From positions 1-39,330 of the forward strand of contig WJMT01000126.1 in NCBI GenBank assembly GCA_014727835.1: DNA of 39,330 nt, read 5' to 3'. How positions within the stretch are numbered: the first letter of the stretch is position 1; each line of letters opens with the position of its first letter. Origin of the DNA: Candidatus Aminicenantota bacterium (GTDB lineage Bacteria > Acidobacteriota > Aminicenantia > Aminicenantales > Aminicenantaceae). Of the stretch, positions 32,826-39,330 are shown in pieces. The notes below the pieces were generated by a model. It was not told the DNA's origin. It searched no databases and worked only from the letters and a program-made list of their open reading frames with translations. A program made the position numbers and the translations under genes.

Positions 32826-34097
32826 ATGAATATCAAACATTCTTTTGCCATCTTCCTGACTTTTTGTATTGGATTTAGTTTTTCCTGCGGCTATAAAAAT
32901 GAATCCGTTTTGAAACTCCCGGAACCCACAGGTCCTTTTGATGTGGGGACAGCTTGGTTTTATTTCATGGATTCCTCTAGACCCGAAACATTCACCAAAG
33001 ATCCGGATGACTTTCGTGAAATGGCTGTGAGAGTCTGGTATCCGTCAGAGACCAAAAAATCAGACAAACCATGCCCTTACACAGAGCACATGGCTATCCT
33101 TCCTGCTGAAGAAGTCTCAGACGAAATCCGTGCTTCCCTTGATAAACTGAATGAACGGCTGAAATCTATCAAAACTCACTCATATAAAAATGCACGGCTG
33201 GCAGTGAACGCTGATCCATTTCCAGTTGTGCTCTACTCTCACGGTTACTGGGCAGGAATGAATCAGAGCACCATATTGATGGAAGAGCTGGCCAGTCATG
33301 GATATTTTACAGCCAGCATCGGGCACTCATTTGAAACCAACAGTGTGACCAAACCAGACGGCAATCTTATTCGATTCAATCCTCTCAATCCTGAGCTTAT
33401 GCTGAGGAACAAGGAACGCCAGAAAGCACTTCCCTTGGAACGCGCTGTCACCCAGAGCTCTGATCCTGAGGAACTCGACTCCCTTTTTCGTAAGATCATG
33501 GAAGCACGGCCCAAGATGCAGGAAAGCATCAATATCTGGGCTAAAGACATCAGCTTTGTCATTGATCGATTCAATGAACTGAACAAAGAACATGAGCTTT
33601 TCAAAAATAGACTCGACCTCAAACACATTGGAGTGATCGGCCATTCATTTGGAGGCACCGCCTCAGGCCAGGCCTGTTTGAGTGATCCCAGAATTATCGC
33701 AGGCATTAATATGGATGGTCTGCAGGTCGGTGATATGTTAAAAAAAAACATGAGAAAACCGTTTGCTTTCATGCACCATGACAATCCGCACGCTCTTAAT
33801 AAAACCCCAAATAGGAACCTGTTTCAGCGTTCTCAAGGACCAGCCTACCTTGTAGTCATTAAAGGAAGCGGCCACTATAATTTTTCAGATTTTTCTCTCC
33901 CGGCTATTTCTCATGTTGCACCGGTTCCAAAAGGAGCTCTGGGGAGCATTGACGGGATTCGATTTATTGAGATTCTGAATGACTGTGTTGTGACTTTCTT
34001 CAATATCTACCTGAAAAATGATAAGAGCCGATCAATGGAGAAAGTGGCTCAGGATTATCCAGAAATCGACCTCAAGAACTCCAATGTCCTTGATTAA
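32826..34097 (+). CDS. Exported PAF-acetylhydrolase-like alpha/beta hydrolase (probable lipoprotein)
   Basis: A 423-residue serine hydrolase. The signal region ends at Cys21 (FSFSC, a loose lipobox). The family opening FDVGTAWFYFMD...MAVRVWYPSE and the oxyanion strand VVLYSHGYWAGMN match platelet-activating-factor acetylhydrolase (PF03403 type). The catalytic triad can be assigned: Ser274 in IGHSFGG, Asp297 in INMDG and His350 in GSGHYNFSD. Relatives cleave short or oxidised acyl chains from phospholipids, or other esters. It stands before the LACTB-like gene with 82 bases between; that gene has its own promoter. The ribosome site is weak (CGGAA). Confidence 0.85.
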   Translation: MNIKHSFAIFLTFCIGFSFSCGYKNESVLKLPEPTGPFDVGTAWFYFMDSSRPETFTKDPDDFREMAVRVWYPSETKKSDKPCPYTEHMAILPAEEVSDEIRASLDKLNERLKSIKTHSYKNARLAVNADPFPVVLYSHGYWAGMNQSTILMEELASHGYFTASIGHSFETNSVTKPDGNLIRFNPLNPELMLRNKERQKALPLERAVTQSSDPEELDSLFRKIMEARPKMQESINIWAKDISFVIDRFNELNKEHELFKNRLDLKHIGVIGHSFGGTASGQACLSDPRIIAGINMDGLQVGDMLKKNMRKPFAFMHHDNPHALNKTPNRNLFQRSQGPAYLVVIKGSGHYNFSDFSLPAISHVAPVPKGALGSIDGIRFIEILNDCVVTFFNIYLKNDKSRSMEKVAQDYPEIDLKNSNVLD

Positions 34098-34108
34098 ACC
34101 AAATCATT

Positions 34109-34138
34109 TTGTTTTATTAAAATAATGTGTAATATAAT
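34109..34138 (+). promoter_or_regulatory. Promoter of the LACTB-like-TPR gene
   Basis: TTGTTT (34109-34114), 18 bases, a consensus TATAAT (34133-34138). The leader is about 35 bases and includes AGGA eight bases before ATG 34180. Confidence 0.55.
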
Positions 34139-34179
34139 GAGATTGAATTTATCTAAAATCATTGAACAGGAATGAATAA

Positions 34180-36276
34180 ATGAGCCGAAAAGCAAGATAT
34201 GTCCTTGTTATACTGATCAGTCTCCTTTTCTTAAACCCTGGACTGGACTCAAGCTCAGGTCTCCAAAAAGACCATCAAGACCTTGGCGAAGCTATCCAAA
34301 AATTCGAGCAGTATGTGGAACAAAGAATGCCTACAGATCAAATCCCGGGACTCTCCATCGGGTTTATGAAAAATGACTTCACCTGGGCCAAGGGATTTGG
34401 CTACTCAGATCTTGAAAACAAGGTCAAAGCCAAACCTCAAAGCTCTTATCGCATGGCGTCTGTATCAAAAACCTTCACTGCCATCGCCGTCCTCAAATTA
34501 ATGGAAGAGGGAAGAATCGACCTGGATGAACAAGTCCAGATCTATGTCCCTTATTTTCCAAAAAAAAAGTGGCCGGTCACAATACGTCAAGTCCTGGGCC
34601 ATCTGGGGGGAATCAGCCACTATAAAGATTATGATATAGAAGGTCATTTCAAAAATCACATGAACACCAAACAAGCCATTTCCGTGTTCAAAGACTTTGA
34701 ACTGGTGGCTGAACCAGGAACTGAATACAATTATTCCAGCTATGGATTCAACCTGCTGGGCGCTGTGATTGAGGAAGCTTCCGGTCAATCCTATGGAGAT
34801 TACATCACAGAAAATATCTTCCAGCCTTTGGGCATGACTGACTCCAGAATGGAGTCTTCTGAAGACCTCATCCCCCATCGGGTTCAGGGTTATCGTCTTA
34901 TCAACAGTGAAATTAAAAATTCGGAATTTGTGGATATATCCAGCCGGTTTGCTGCAGGAGGAACCCGTTCCACGGTGATAGACCTTTTGAAATACGGAAA
35001 AGGGATTTGTGAGGAAAAAATCCTTCAACCAGAAACCTGGAACATGATATTCTCCACCATGGCGACTGCAGAAGGTCAGTCAACATGGTATGGAATGGGG
35101 TGGAGTGTCTCGCCTCTCAAAGGACATTTCAGAGTGGGCCACAGCGGATCACAGCCGGAGACCCGGACACAGCTTCTCATCTTTCCCACAGAAAATTTCG
35201 CAATCGCCGCAGGGACAAATCTGGAAAGGGCAAATCTGATGCCTTATGTTAATGTATTGTGCGAGCTGGTCTTAAAACAAGACTTAAACAGCAAAGCCTT
35301 TGTCCCAGACCCTCACCAACAAGCTGTATATAATTCCCTGTCTCAAGTTTTCGACTACGGGCTTAGCCGGTATCAGTATTTTGGGCCCCAAACTGCTGGA
35401 AGCCGAAAGCAAATCAGTCAGGCCTTTACCTATTTCAACAAACATGCCCGAAAAACAGCAGTGAAATCAGATTTTGAACAAACTCAAAGCAAACTCAAAA
35501 ACGGGATCCATCCATCAGAAGGAAAACCGTTTATCCGAATCGGAGCTCATATGGCAGCTTATTTAGAAAAAGCCTATGGAAAATCCAAACTTCAAGAGTA
35601 CCACCTGTCAGGGCCTTTGACCTTTTTTAAAGACTACATCCGGTTGGCTTCTGATTACAGATTCAGAAGCGAAATCATCCAGACTGTCCATCGTCTTCAT
35701 GATGACTGGGAACGCAGTTACACTGATCAAATGCGAACTCTTCATATCACTGCGGATACTGACTTTGATGCACTTCTCGAAAAACTCAAACAACTCTCCA
35801 AAGATTCCAGTATTTACCCGGATTTTTCAGAAGAAATCACAGAGGCTTCCTATACCTTTATCAAAAACAATCAGATTGATAAAGCGATGAGTCTATTGAA
35901 CACAAGTTCTGTAATTTATCCTGGAAATACCTTTACACTCCTTCTGCTCGGGGAATGCTATGTGCTCAAAAATGAAGCTGAAAACGCTTTTAAATTTTAT
36001 AAAGAATCCCATTCCTTGGATCCCATAGATGTAGACCATTTCGGTTTTTTTGCCGAAAAACTGGAACAGGCCAAAAAAACACAAGAACTCCTCTTGCTTA
36101 TAGATATTGCCCTCAGGATATACCCGAAGAATCCAGAGGTCCATAAACAAGCTGGGTACATCTATTTGAAACAGGAAAAAAAAGAGCTGGCCGTAAAAAT
36201 GTTTCAGAAATCTCTGAAGCTGAATCCCAAACAAGCAGAGGTCAAAGATATTTTAAACAAACTACAAAAAAAGTAG
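34180..36276 (+). CDS. Exported beta-lactamase-fold serine hydrolase (LACTB/class C-like) with C-terminal TPRs
   Basis: A 698-residue protein. A signal peptide (residues ~5-24, ending around GLDSSSG) is followed by the beta-lactamase/PBP-fold domain (about 35-370). Nucleophile Ser94 and Lys97 form SVSK; the second motif is Tyr185-Ser-Ser rather than the YxN of class C enzymes, as in LACTB-type peptidases; the third is HSG (321-323). After a linker of about 170 residues, three tetratricopeptide-like repeats run from about 580 to 695 (for example NPEVHKQAGYIYLKQEKK). Probably a periplasmic peptidase or esterase held in a complex through its TPRs; beta-lactam hydrolysis is unlikely to be its main job. 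FxsA follows 9 bases later. Confidence 0.87.
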   Translation: MSRKARYVLVILISLLFLNPGLDSSSGLQKDHQDLGEAIQKFEQYVEQRMPTDQIPGLSIGFMKNDFTWAKGFGYSDLENKVKAKPQSSYRMASVSKTFTAIAVLKLMEEGRIDLDEQVQIYVPYFPKKKWPVTIRQVLGHLGGISHYKDYDIEGHFKNHMNTKQAISVFKDFELVAEPGTEYNYSSYGFNLLGAVIEEASGQSYGDYITENIFQPLGMTDSRMESSEDLIPHRVQGYRLINSEIKNSEFVDISSRFAAGGTRSTVIDLLKYGKGICEEKILQPETWNMIFSTMATAEGQSTWYGMGWSVSPLKGHFRVGHSGSQPETRTQLLIFPTENFAIAAGTNLERANLMPYVNVLCELVLKQDLNSKAFVPDPHQQAVYNSLSQVFDYGLSRYQYFGPQTAGSRKQISQAFTYFNKHARKTAVKSDFEQTQSKLKNGIHPSEGKPFIRIGAHMAAYLEKAYGKSKLQEYHLSGPLTFFKDYIRLASDYRFRSEIIQTVHRLHDDWERSYTDQMRTLHITADTDFDALLEKLKQLSKDSSIYPDFSEEITEASYTFIKNNQIDKAMSLLNTSSVIYPGNTFTLLLLGECYVLKNEAENAFKFYKESHSLDPIDVDHFGFFAEKLEQAKKTQELLLLIDIALRIYPKNPEVHKQAGYIYLKQEKKELAVKMFQKSLKLNPKQAEVKDILNKLQKK

Positions 36277-36285
36277 GGCCGATCC

Positions 36286-36678
36286 ATGTTTTTCAGACTG
36301 CTTCTTTTGTTCACACTGATCCCCTTAATCGAACTCTATATTTTGATTAAGGTGGGAGGAATGATTGGTGCCTTTAACACCATTCTCATCATCGTTATAA
36401 CTGGAATCCTGGGAGCCTATCTTGCCAGAAGCCAGGGCTTTAAAGTGATCCAGAAAATCAATTTGGCCATGGAACAAGGCCGCACACCGGCCCAAGAATT
36501 GCTAGAAGGGCTTTTCATCCTGATCGGAGGTTTCACTCTGCTTACTCCGGGATTCGTTACAGATTTGATGGGCTTGAGCATGCTGCTTCCATTGACCCGG
36601 GCATTCTATATTAAAATTGCCGCACAACTCATCCAAAACAAAATCAACACAGGACAGTGGTTTCCGTATAGATATTAA
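36286..36678 (+). CDS. fxsA: FxsA-family membrane protein
   Basis: A 130-residue inner membrane protein of the FxsA family. It has the N-terminal pair of helices with the signature LLLLFTLIPLIELYILIKVGG, then TGILGAYLARSQGF, and the C-terminal LEGLFILIGGFTLLTPGFVTD, which is the family's most conserved part. In E. coli, overproduced FxsA relieves phage T7 exclusion by the F plasmid; its normal role is unknown. Length fits the family. It is nine bases after the LACTB-like gene, so probably co-transcribed. Its stop overlaps the end of the convergent APC-USP gene by four bases. Confidence 0.88.
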   Translation: MFFRLLLLFTLIPLIELYILIKVGGMIGAFNTILIIVITGILGAYLARSQGFKVIQKINLAMEQGRTPAQELLEGLFILIGGFTLLTPGFVTDLMGLSMLLPLTRAFYIKIAAQLIQNKINTGQWFPYRY

Positions 36679-39026
36679 ACCGGACACTCATCTTCTGACC
36701 TGGGTTCTTCAACCACATCAGGTTTTATCCTCAATAGTCGCTTCATCCTTGATTTGGTTTTTGACTTGGCTTTGGTCAGAAGTGTGGGACACCGGACCTG
36801 ACCTGCAATCTGTTGAGCAAGGGTTCCAAAAAAGAAACTTTTAAACCGAGGTTCATCTCTCATACCAAGGATCATAAGGTCGCATTCATTTGCCTGTTTG
36901 ATCACTGCATCAGCGACCTCATCGTTTTCCCGAACGAGCAGTTCAGCTTTGGGAATATCAAACACCTTTCTGGCTCTTTTCAACGCTTCCTCAGCCCGTC
37001 TTCTCTGAATCCGACTGCAGTCAGGAGGCACCACTGTCAACAAAGTGACATCTGGTTTTTCCTGGCGGTAGAGACAGTGAATCAGCCGGACCTTCAGACT
37101 GTCATGAATCTCCTTTCCTCCAATTGGAATGAGCATACTTTCAATCGGGCTTTGAAAGGGAACATCACTCTTGAGTATGGCCACATCACAAGGCTGATGG
37201 GAGACCACATGGTGGATCAGGCTGTTCTCTAAAGGATCTTTCTCTTGCTTATACCCCATCAAAATAAGCTTGCATTCATTTTCTTTAGCCACTCTCACAA
37301 TCTCCGGTGCCACAGAACGAGCGATTTTAGTTAGAGATGAAAAATTGACTTTTTGATTAAACGCCATTTTTTGTGCCCTGTTCAGCACAATCTGTGCTTC
37401 ATTCAGAAAAGGTTCCGCTTCTTCATACTCAGTAATGCTGGGCATCTCAATAACATTCAAAGACAGGATCTCTCCTTTAGATGCAGTCGCAATCTCCCCG
37501 GCCATTTGAATCAGAGGCTCCACACGTTCCGGATTGGCAATCGGCACCAATATTTTGTAACTCCGGGTTCGCTTCAAAGCTAAAAGTTCAGGGGACTCGA
37601 TGATTTTTGGAACATCTGCGATCCGGACCCTCTTTGAAAACAAAGCCACATAGATCAAAACTCCAATTGCGATCCACCCTACAGCTAACCCAAATGCCAG
37701 TGTTTGATGGAACAGCTGATACAGGGCCAACCCCACACTGGTGAGAATTCCTAAAAGAGGAGGGATGGGGTAAAGAGGGACTTTGAAACGGGAAGGTCCT
37801 GCAGGACTCCTCTGGCGGTAGATGATCAGAGCAATGTTGACCAATGAGAAGGTGATCAAAAAGAGAAGACTGGAGGCCACACCTATGATCTCCAGGGGTA
37901 AAAACACTGCAGCAGAAATAAAAATCACTCCACTCACCACAATCGACATCACAGGAGTCTTTTTGATAGAGTGGATCCGGCTCAATTTATTGGGAAGCAT
38001 CCAGTCTCGGCCCATGGAAAAGGCAACTCTGGATGATGCCATAATGGTGGCATTCAATGCACTGAGTGTGGCAAAAAGTCCTCCGCCTATGATCAACACC
38101 ACACCGAATTTGGGCATGAAGCTCTGTGCAGCCCGAATGATTCCGATTTCTTTGTACTTTCCCAACAATTTCCAGACCGGAAGGTTCTCAGCCGGTGCAA
38201 CTGCACCTAAAGAGACAAACACCACTAAAATATAAATCAGAACTGTAATTCCTAAGGAATAAAGAATGGCCCTTGGGATGGTTTTTCTGGGCTCTCTGAC
38301 TTCTTCACTTATAGTGGCAATCAGGTCATACCCTTCAAATGCAATAAATGTCAATCCCATGGCTGCAATGACGCCGCTGAAACCTAGAGGGAGAAAAGGT
38401 TTGAAATTGGCCTGAACGGTCTGAGGCGCTGAAAAAACCTGCTTCAATCCAAAGAAAATAAAAACGCCTAGGATAATGATTTTGGTCAAAGTGATCACAT
38501 TTTCAGCTTTTCCGCTGGCATGAGTGCCCATGATATTAATAATGATAAAAAGCACTGCAACGGCTGATGTGAACAAAGCAATGGAACCGCCGCGACCTAT
38601 CAGATTCACCAAGAACTCCCTGACTTGAGGAGTGTATCGATGAAAAAATTCCATCAGGTAGCTGCCAAAGCCTTTGGCATACAGACTGCAGGCAACCAAG
38701 TAAGCACACCACAGCATCCATCCTGAGGTGAAAGCGATCATATTGGGCATCACTTTCTTGACAAAGGAATACCCGCCCCCAGCTTCAGGAATGGCACTGG
38801 AGAGCTCTGCATAACTCAAGGCCGTAAACAGAGTGACCACTCCGTTCAAACCAAAGGCAAGAAGAGCTCCTGGACCTGCGTTCCCTGAAGCCATCCCGGT
38901 TAAAACAAAAATCCCGGCCCCAATCATAGCGCCCACCCCGATCATAGTGGCTTCAAAAACACCCAGATGCCTTGCCAATTGAACCGGACCCGGGGAAGCA
39001 CTGGCGCTTTTTTGAGAATTGCTCAT
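36675..39026 (-). CDS. APC-family amino acid permease fused to two universal stress protein domains
   Basis: A 783-residue fusion. Residues ~18-470 form an APC-superfamily transporter of about 12 helices: GVGAMIGAGIFVLTGMASG in helix one and the conserved FIAFEGYDLIATISEE segment around helix six are clear. Two USP domains follow: the first from SYKILVPIANPERVEP (about 490), the second from SMLIPIGGKEIHDSL (about 640) to the C-terminus, with an ATP-loop-like GMRDEPRFKSFFFGTLAQQI. USP domains bind nucleotides and probably tune transport in response to energy state. Substrate (amino acid, polyamine or cation) is unknown. Such APC-USP fusions are known in archaea and bacteria. Monocistronic. Confidence 0.9.
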   Translation of the reverse strand: MSNSQKSASASPGPVQLARHLGVFEATMIGVGAMIGAGIFVLTGMASGNAGPGALLAFGLNGVVTLFTALSYAELSSAIPEAGGGYSFVKKVMPNMIAFTSGWMLWCAYLVACSLYAKGFGSYLMEFFHRYTPQVREFLVNLIGRGGSIALFTSAVAVLFIIINIMGTHASGKAENVITLTKIIILGVFIFFGLKQVFSAPQTVQANFKPFLPLGFSGVIAAMGLTFIAFEGYDLIATISEEVREPRKTIPRAILYSLGITVLIYILVVFVSLGAVAPAENLPVWKLLGKYKEIGIIRAAQSFMPKFGVVLIIGGGLFATLSALNATIMASSRVAFSMGRDWMLPNKLSRIHSIKKTPVMSIVVSGVIFISAAVFLPLEIIGVASSLLFLITFSLVNIALIIYRQRSPAGPSRFKVPLYPIPPLLGILTSVGLALYQLFHQTLAFGLAVGWIAIGVLIYVALFSKRVRIADVPKIIESPELLALKRTRSYKILVPIANPERVEPLIQMAGEIATASKGEILSLNVIEMPSITEYEEAEPFLNEAQIVLNRAQKMAFNQKVNFSSLTKIARSVAPEIVRVAKENECKLILMGYKQEKDPLENSLIHHVVSHQPCDVAILKSDVPFQSPIESMLIPIGGKEIHDSLKVRLIHCLYRQEKPDVTLLTVVPPDCSRIQRRRAEEALKRARKVFDIPKAELLVRENDEVADAVIKQANECDLMILGMRDEPRFKSFFFGTLAQQIAGQVRCPTLLTKAKSKTKSRMKRLLRIKPDVVEEPRSEDECPV

Positions 39027-39052
39027 TTCATATCAATCCTTTTATTGAGATG

Positions 39053-39081
39053 CTTATAATACAAAACATCAATGGGGTCAA
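39053..39081 (-). promoter_or_regulatory. Promoter of the APC-USP gene
   Basis: On the minus strand TTGACC (39076-39081), 17 bases, TATAAG (39053-39058), located within the 91-base gap after the thioesterase gene. AAAAGGA stands ten bases before ATG 39026. Confidence 0.6.
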
Positions 39082-39117
39082 TACATATATCCAAATTATT
39101 TCAAAAAAATTTCAGCA

Positions 39118-39330
39118 TCAGTACTCAGACCATTCTGTTCTGAGGCGGGCAATATCATTTTCATCTTTATCCCTGACAAGCTTGTGAATAAAACAGGGGC
39201 TATCTCCTGTTTTGATTTTTTGGGTTCGTGCTGTAACCCAGTCCCCATAAAATGTCTCGTTTTTATAGTTTGCCTCTATGCGCGATGGTTTTAAATTCAT
39301 GACCACATCCTTGGGCACGGCTTCCACTGC
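39118..39330 (-). CDS. Acyl-ACP thioesterase, C-terminal fragment (5' end outside window)
   Basis: The minus-strand frame is open to the right edge, so only the last 70 residues are visible. They read through AVPKDVVMNLKPSRIEANYK, NETFYGDWV and IARLRTEWSEY. This is the closing strand region of the second hotdog domain in FatA-type acyl-ACP thioesterases, where LKPSRIEANYKNE-like and ARxxTEW segments are typical. The enzyme would release free fatty acids from acyl carrier protein. An internal GTG at 39327 is unlikely to be the true start, since the domain is incomplete. Confidence 0.6.
   Translation of the reverse strand, partial: AVEAVPKDVVMNLKPSRIEANYKNETFYGDWVTARTQKIKTGDSPCFIHKLVRDKDENDIARLRTEWSEY

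Noticed and set aside
1..39330. CRISPR arrays, insertion sequences, tRNA or rRNA genes, prophage
   Set aside because: No repeat-spacer pattern, transposase or integrase motif, or recognisable tRNA/rRNA sequence was seen on reading either strand.

Overview
The window looks like chromosomal DNA of a diderm (Gram-negative type) heterotrophic bacterium. Evidence for an outer membrane is a TolC-type outer membrane factor, an HlyD adaptor, several signal peptides and lipoproteins. Gene density is high: 27 genes, two of them cut by the window ends, with no gene-free stretch above about 300 bases. Codon use and base composition look even from end to end. I see no rRNA, tRNA, CRISPR, insertion sequence or prophage. 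The mix of GH116-like and GH106-like enzymes, hydantoinase-type genes, a CocE/S15 hydrolase, DUF362 and an SSS symporter resembles uncultured anaerobic lineages such as Aminicenantes/Acidobacteriota, but that placement is only a guess.

Layout. (1) 2-1159, plus strand: the end of a sodium:solute symporter, then a small FlK-like acyl-CoA thioesterase. (2) 1171-7860, minus strand: one tightly packed operon for a YbhGFSR-type drug/solute exporter. Read in transcription order it is TetR regulator, TolC-like factor, HlyD adaptor, two ABC ATPases (the two halves of YbhF as separate genes) and two ABC-2 permeases. A strong promoter and a tandem palindromic operator sit directly before the TetR gene. 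(3) 7940-12776, minus strand: hyuB-hyuA hydantoinase/oxoprolinase subunits followed by an FHA-GGDEF diguanylate cyclase. (4) 12839-17700, plus strand: an exported GH116-like glycosidase and an exported CocE/X-Pro dipeptidyl-peptidase-like hydrolase. (5) 17830-25018: a base-excision-repair island, with mutY plus a secreted C25-like putative cysteine peptidase on the plus strand, converging on polX-ligA-mutM on the minus strand. (6) 25205-28734, minus strand: a PLP-dependent decarboxylase and a GH106-like lipoprotein. (7) 28876-29556, plus strand: an ICMT-like membrane methyltransferase. (8) 29581-31730, minus strand: a shortened DUF362 protein coupled to an aldehyde dehydrogenase with a hydrophobic C-terminal tail. 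(9) 31963-32680, minus strand: an XRE regulator coupled to a four-helix membrane protein. (10) 32826-36678, plus strand: a PAF-acetylhydrolase-like lipoprotein, a LACTB-like serine hydrolase fused to TPRs, and FxsA. (11) 36675-39330, minus strand: an APC transporter fused to two universal-stress domains, and the end of an acyl-ACP thioesterase.

How they fit. The repair island holds both glycosylases of the 8-oxoguanine (GO) pathway plus a gap-filling polymerase and a ligase, so nearly a whole short-patch repair route lies in about 7 kb. The exporter operon is complete from regulator to outer membrane channel and appears self-regulated. The remaining genes are mostly envelope or secreted hydrolases and transport functions. 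Several promoters can be read directly; four share an 18-base spacer between -35 and -10 hexamers.
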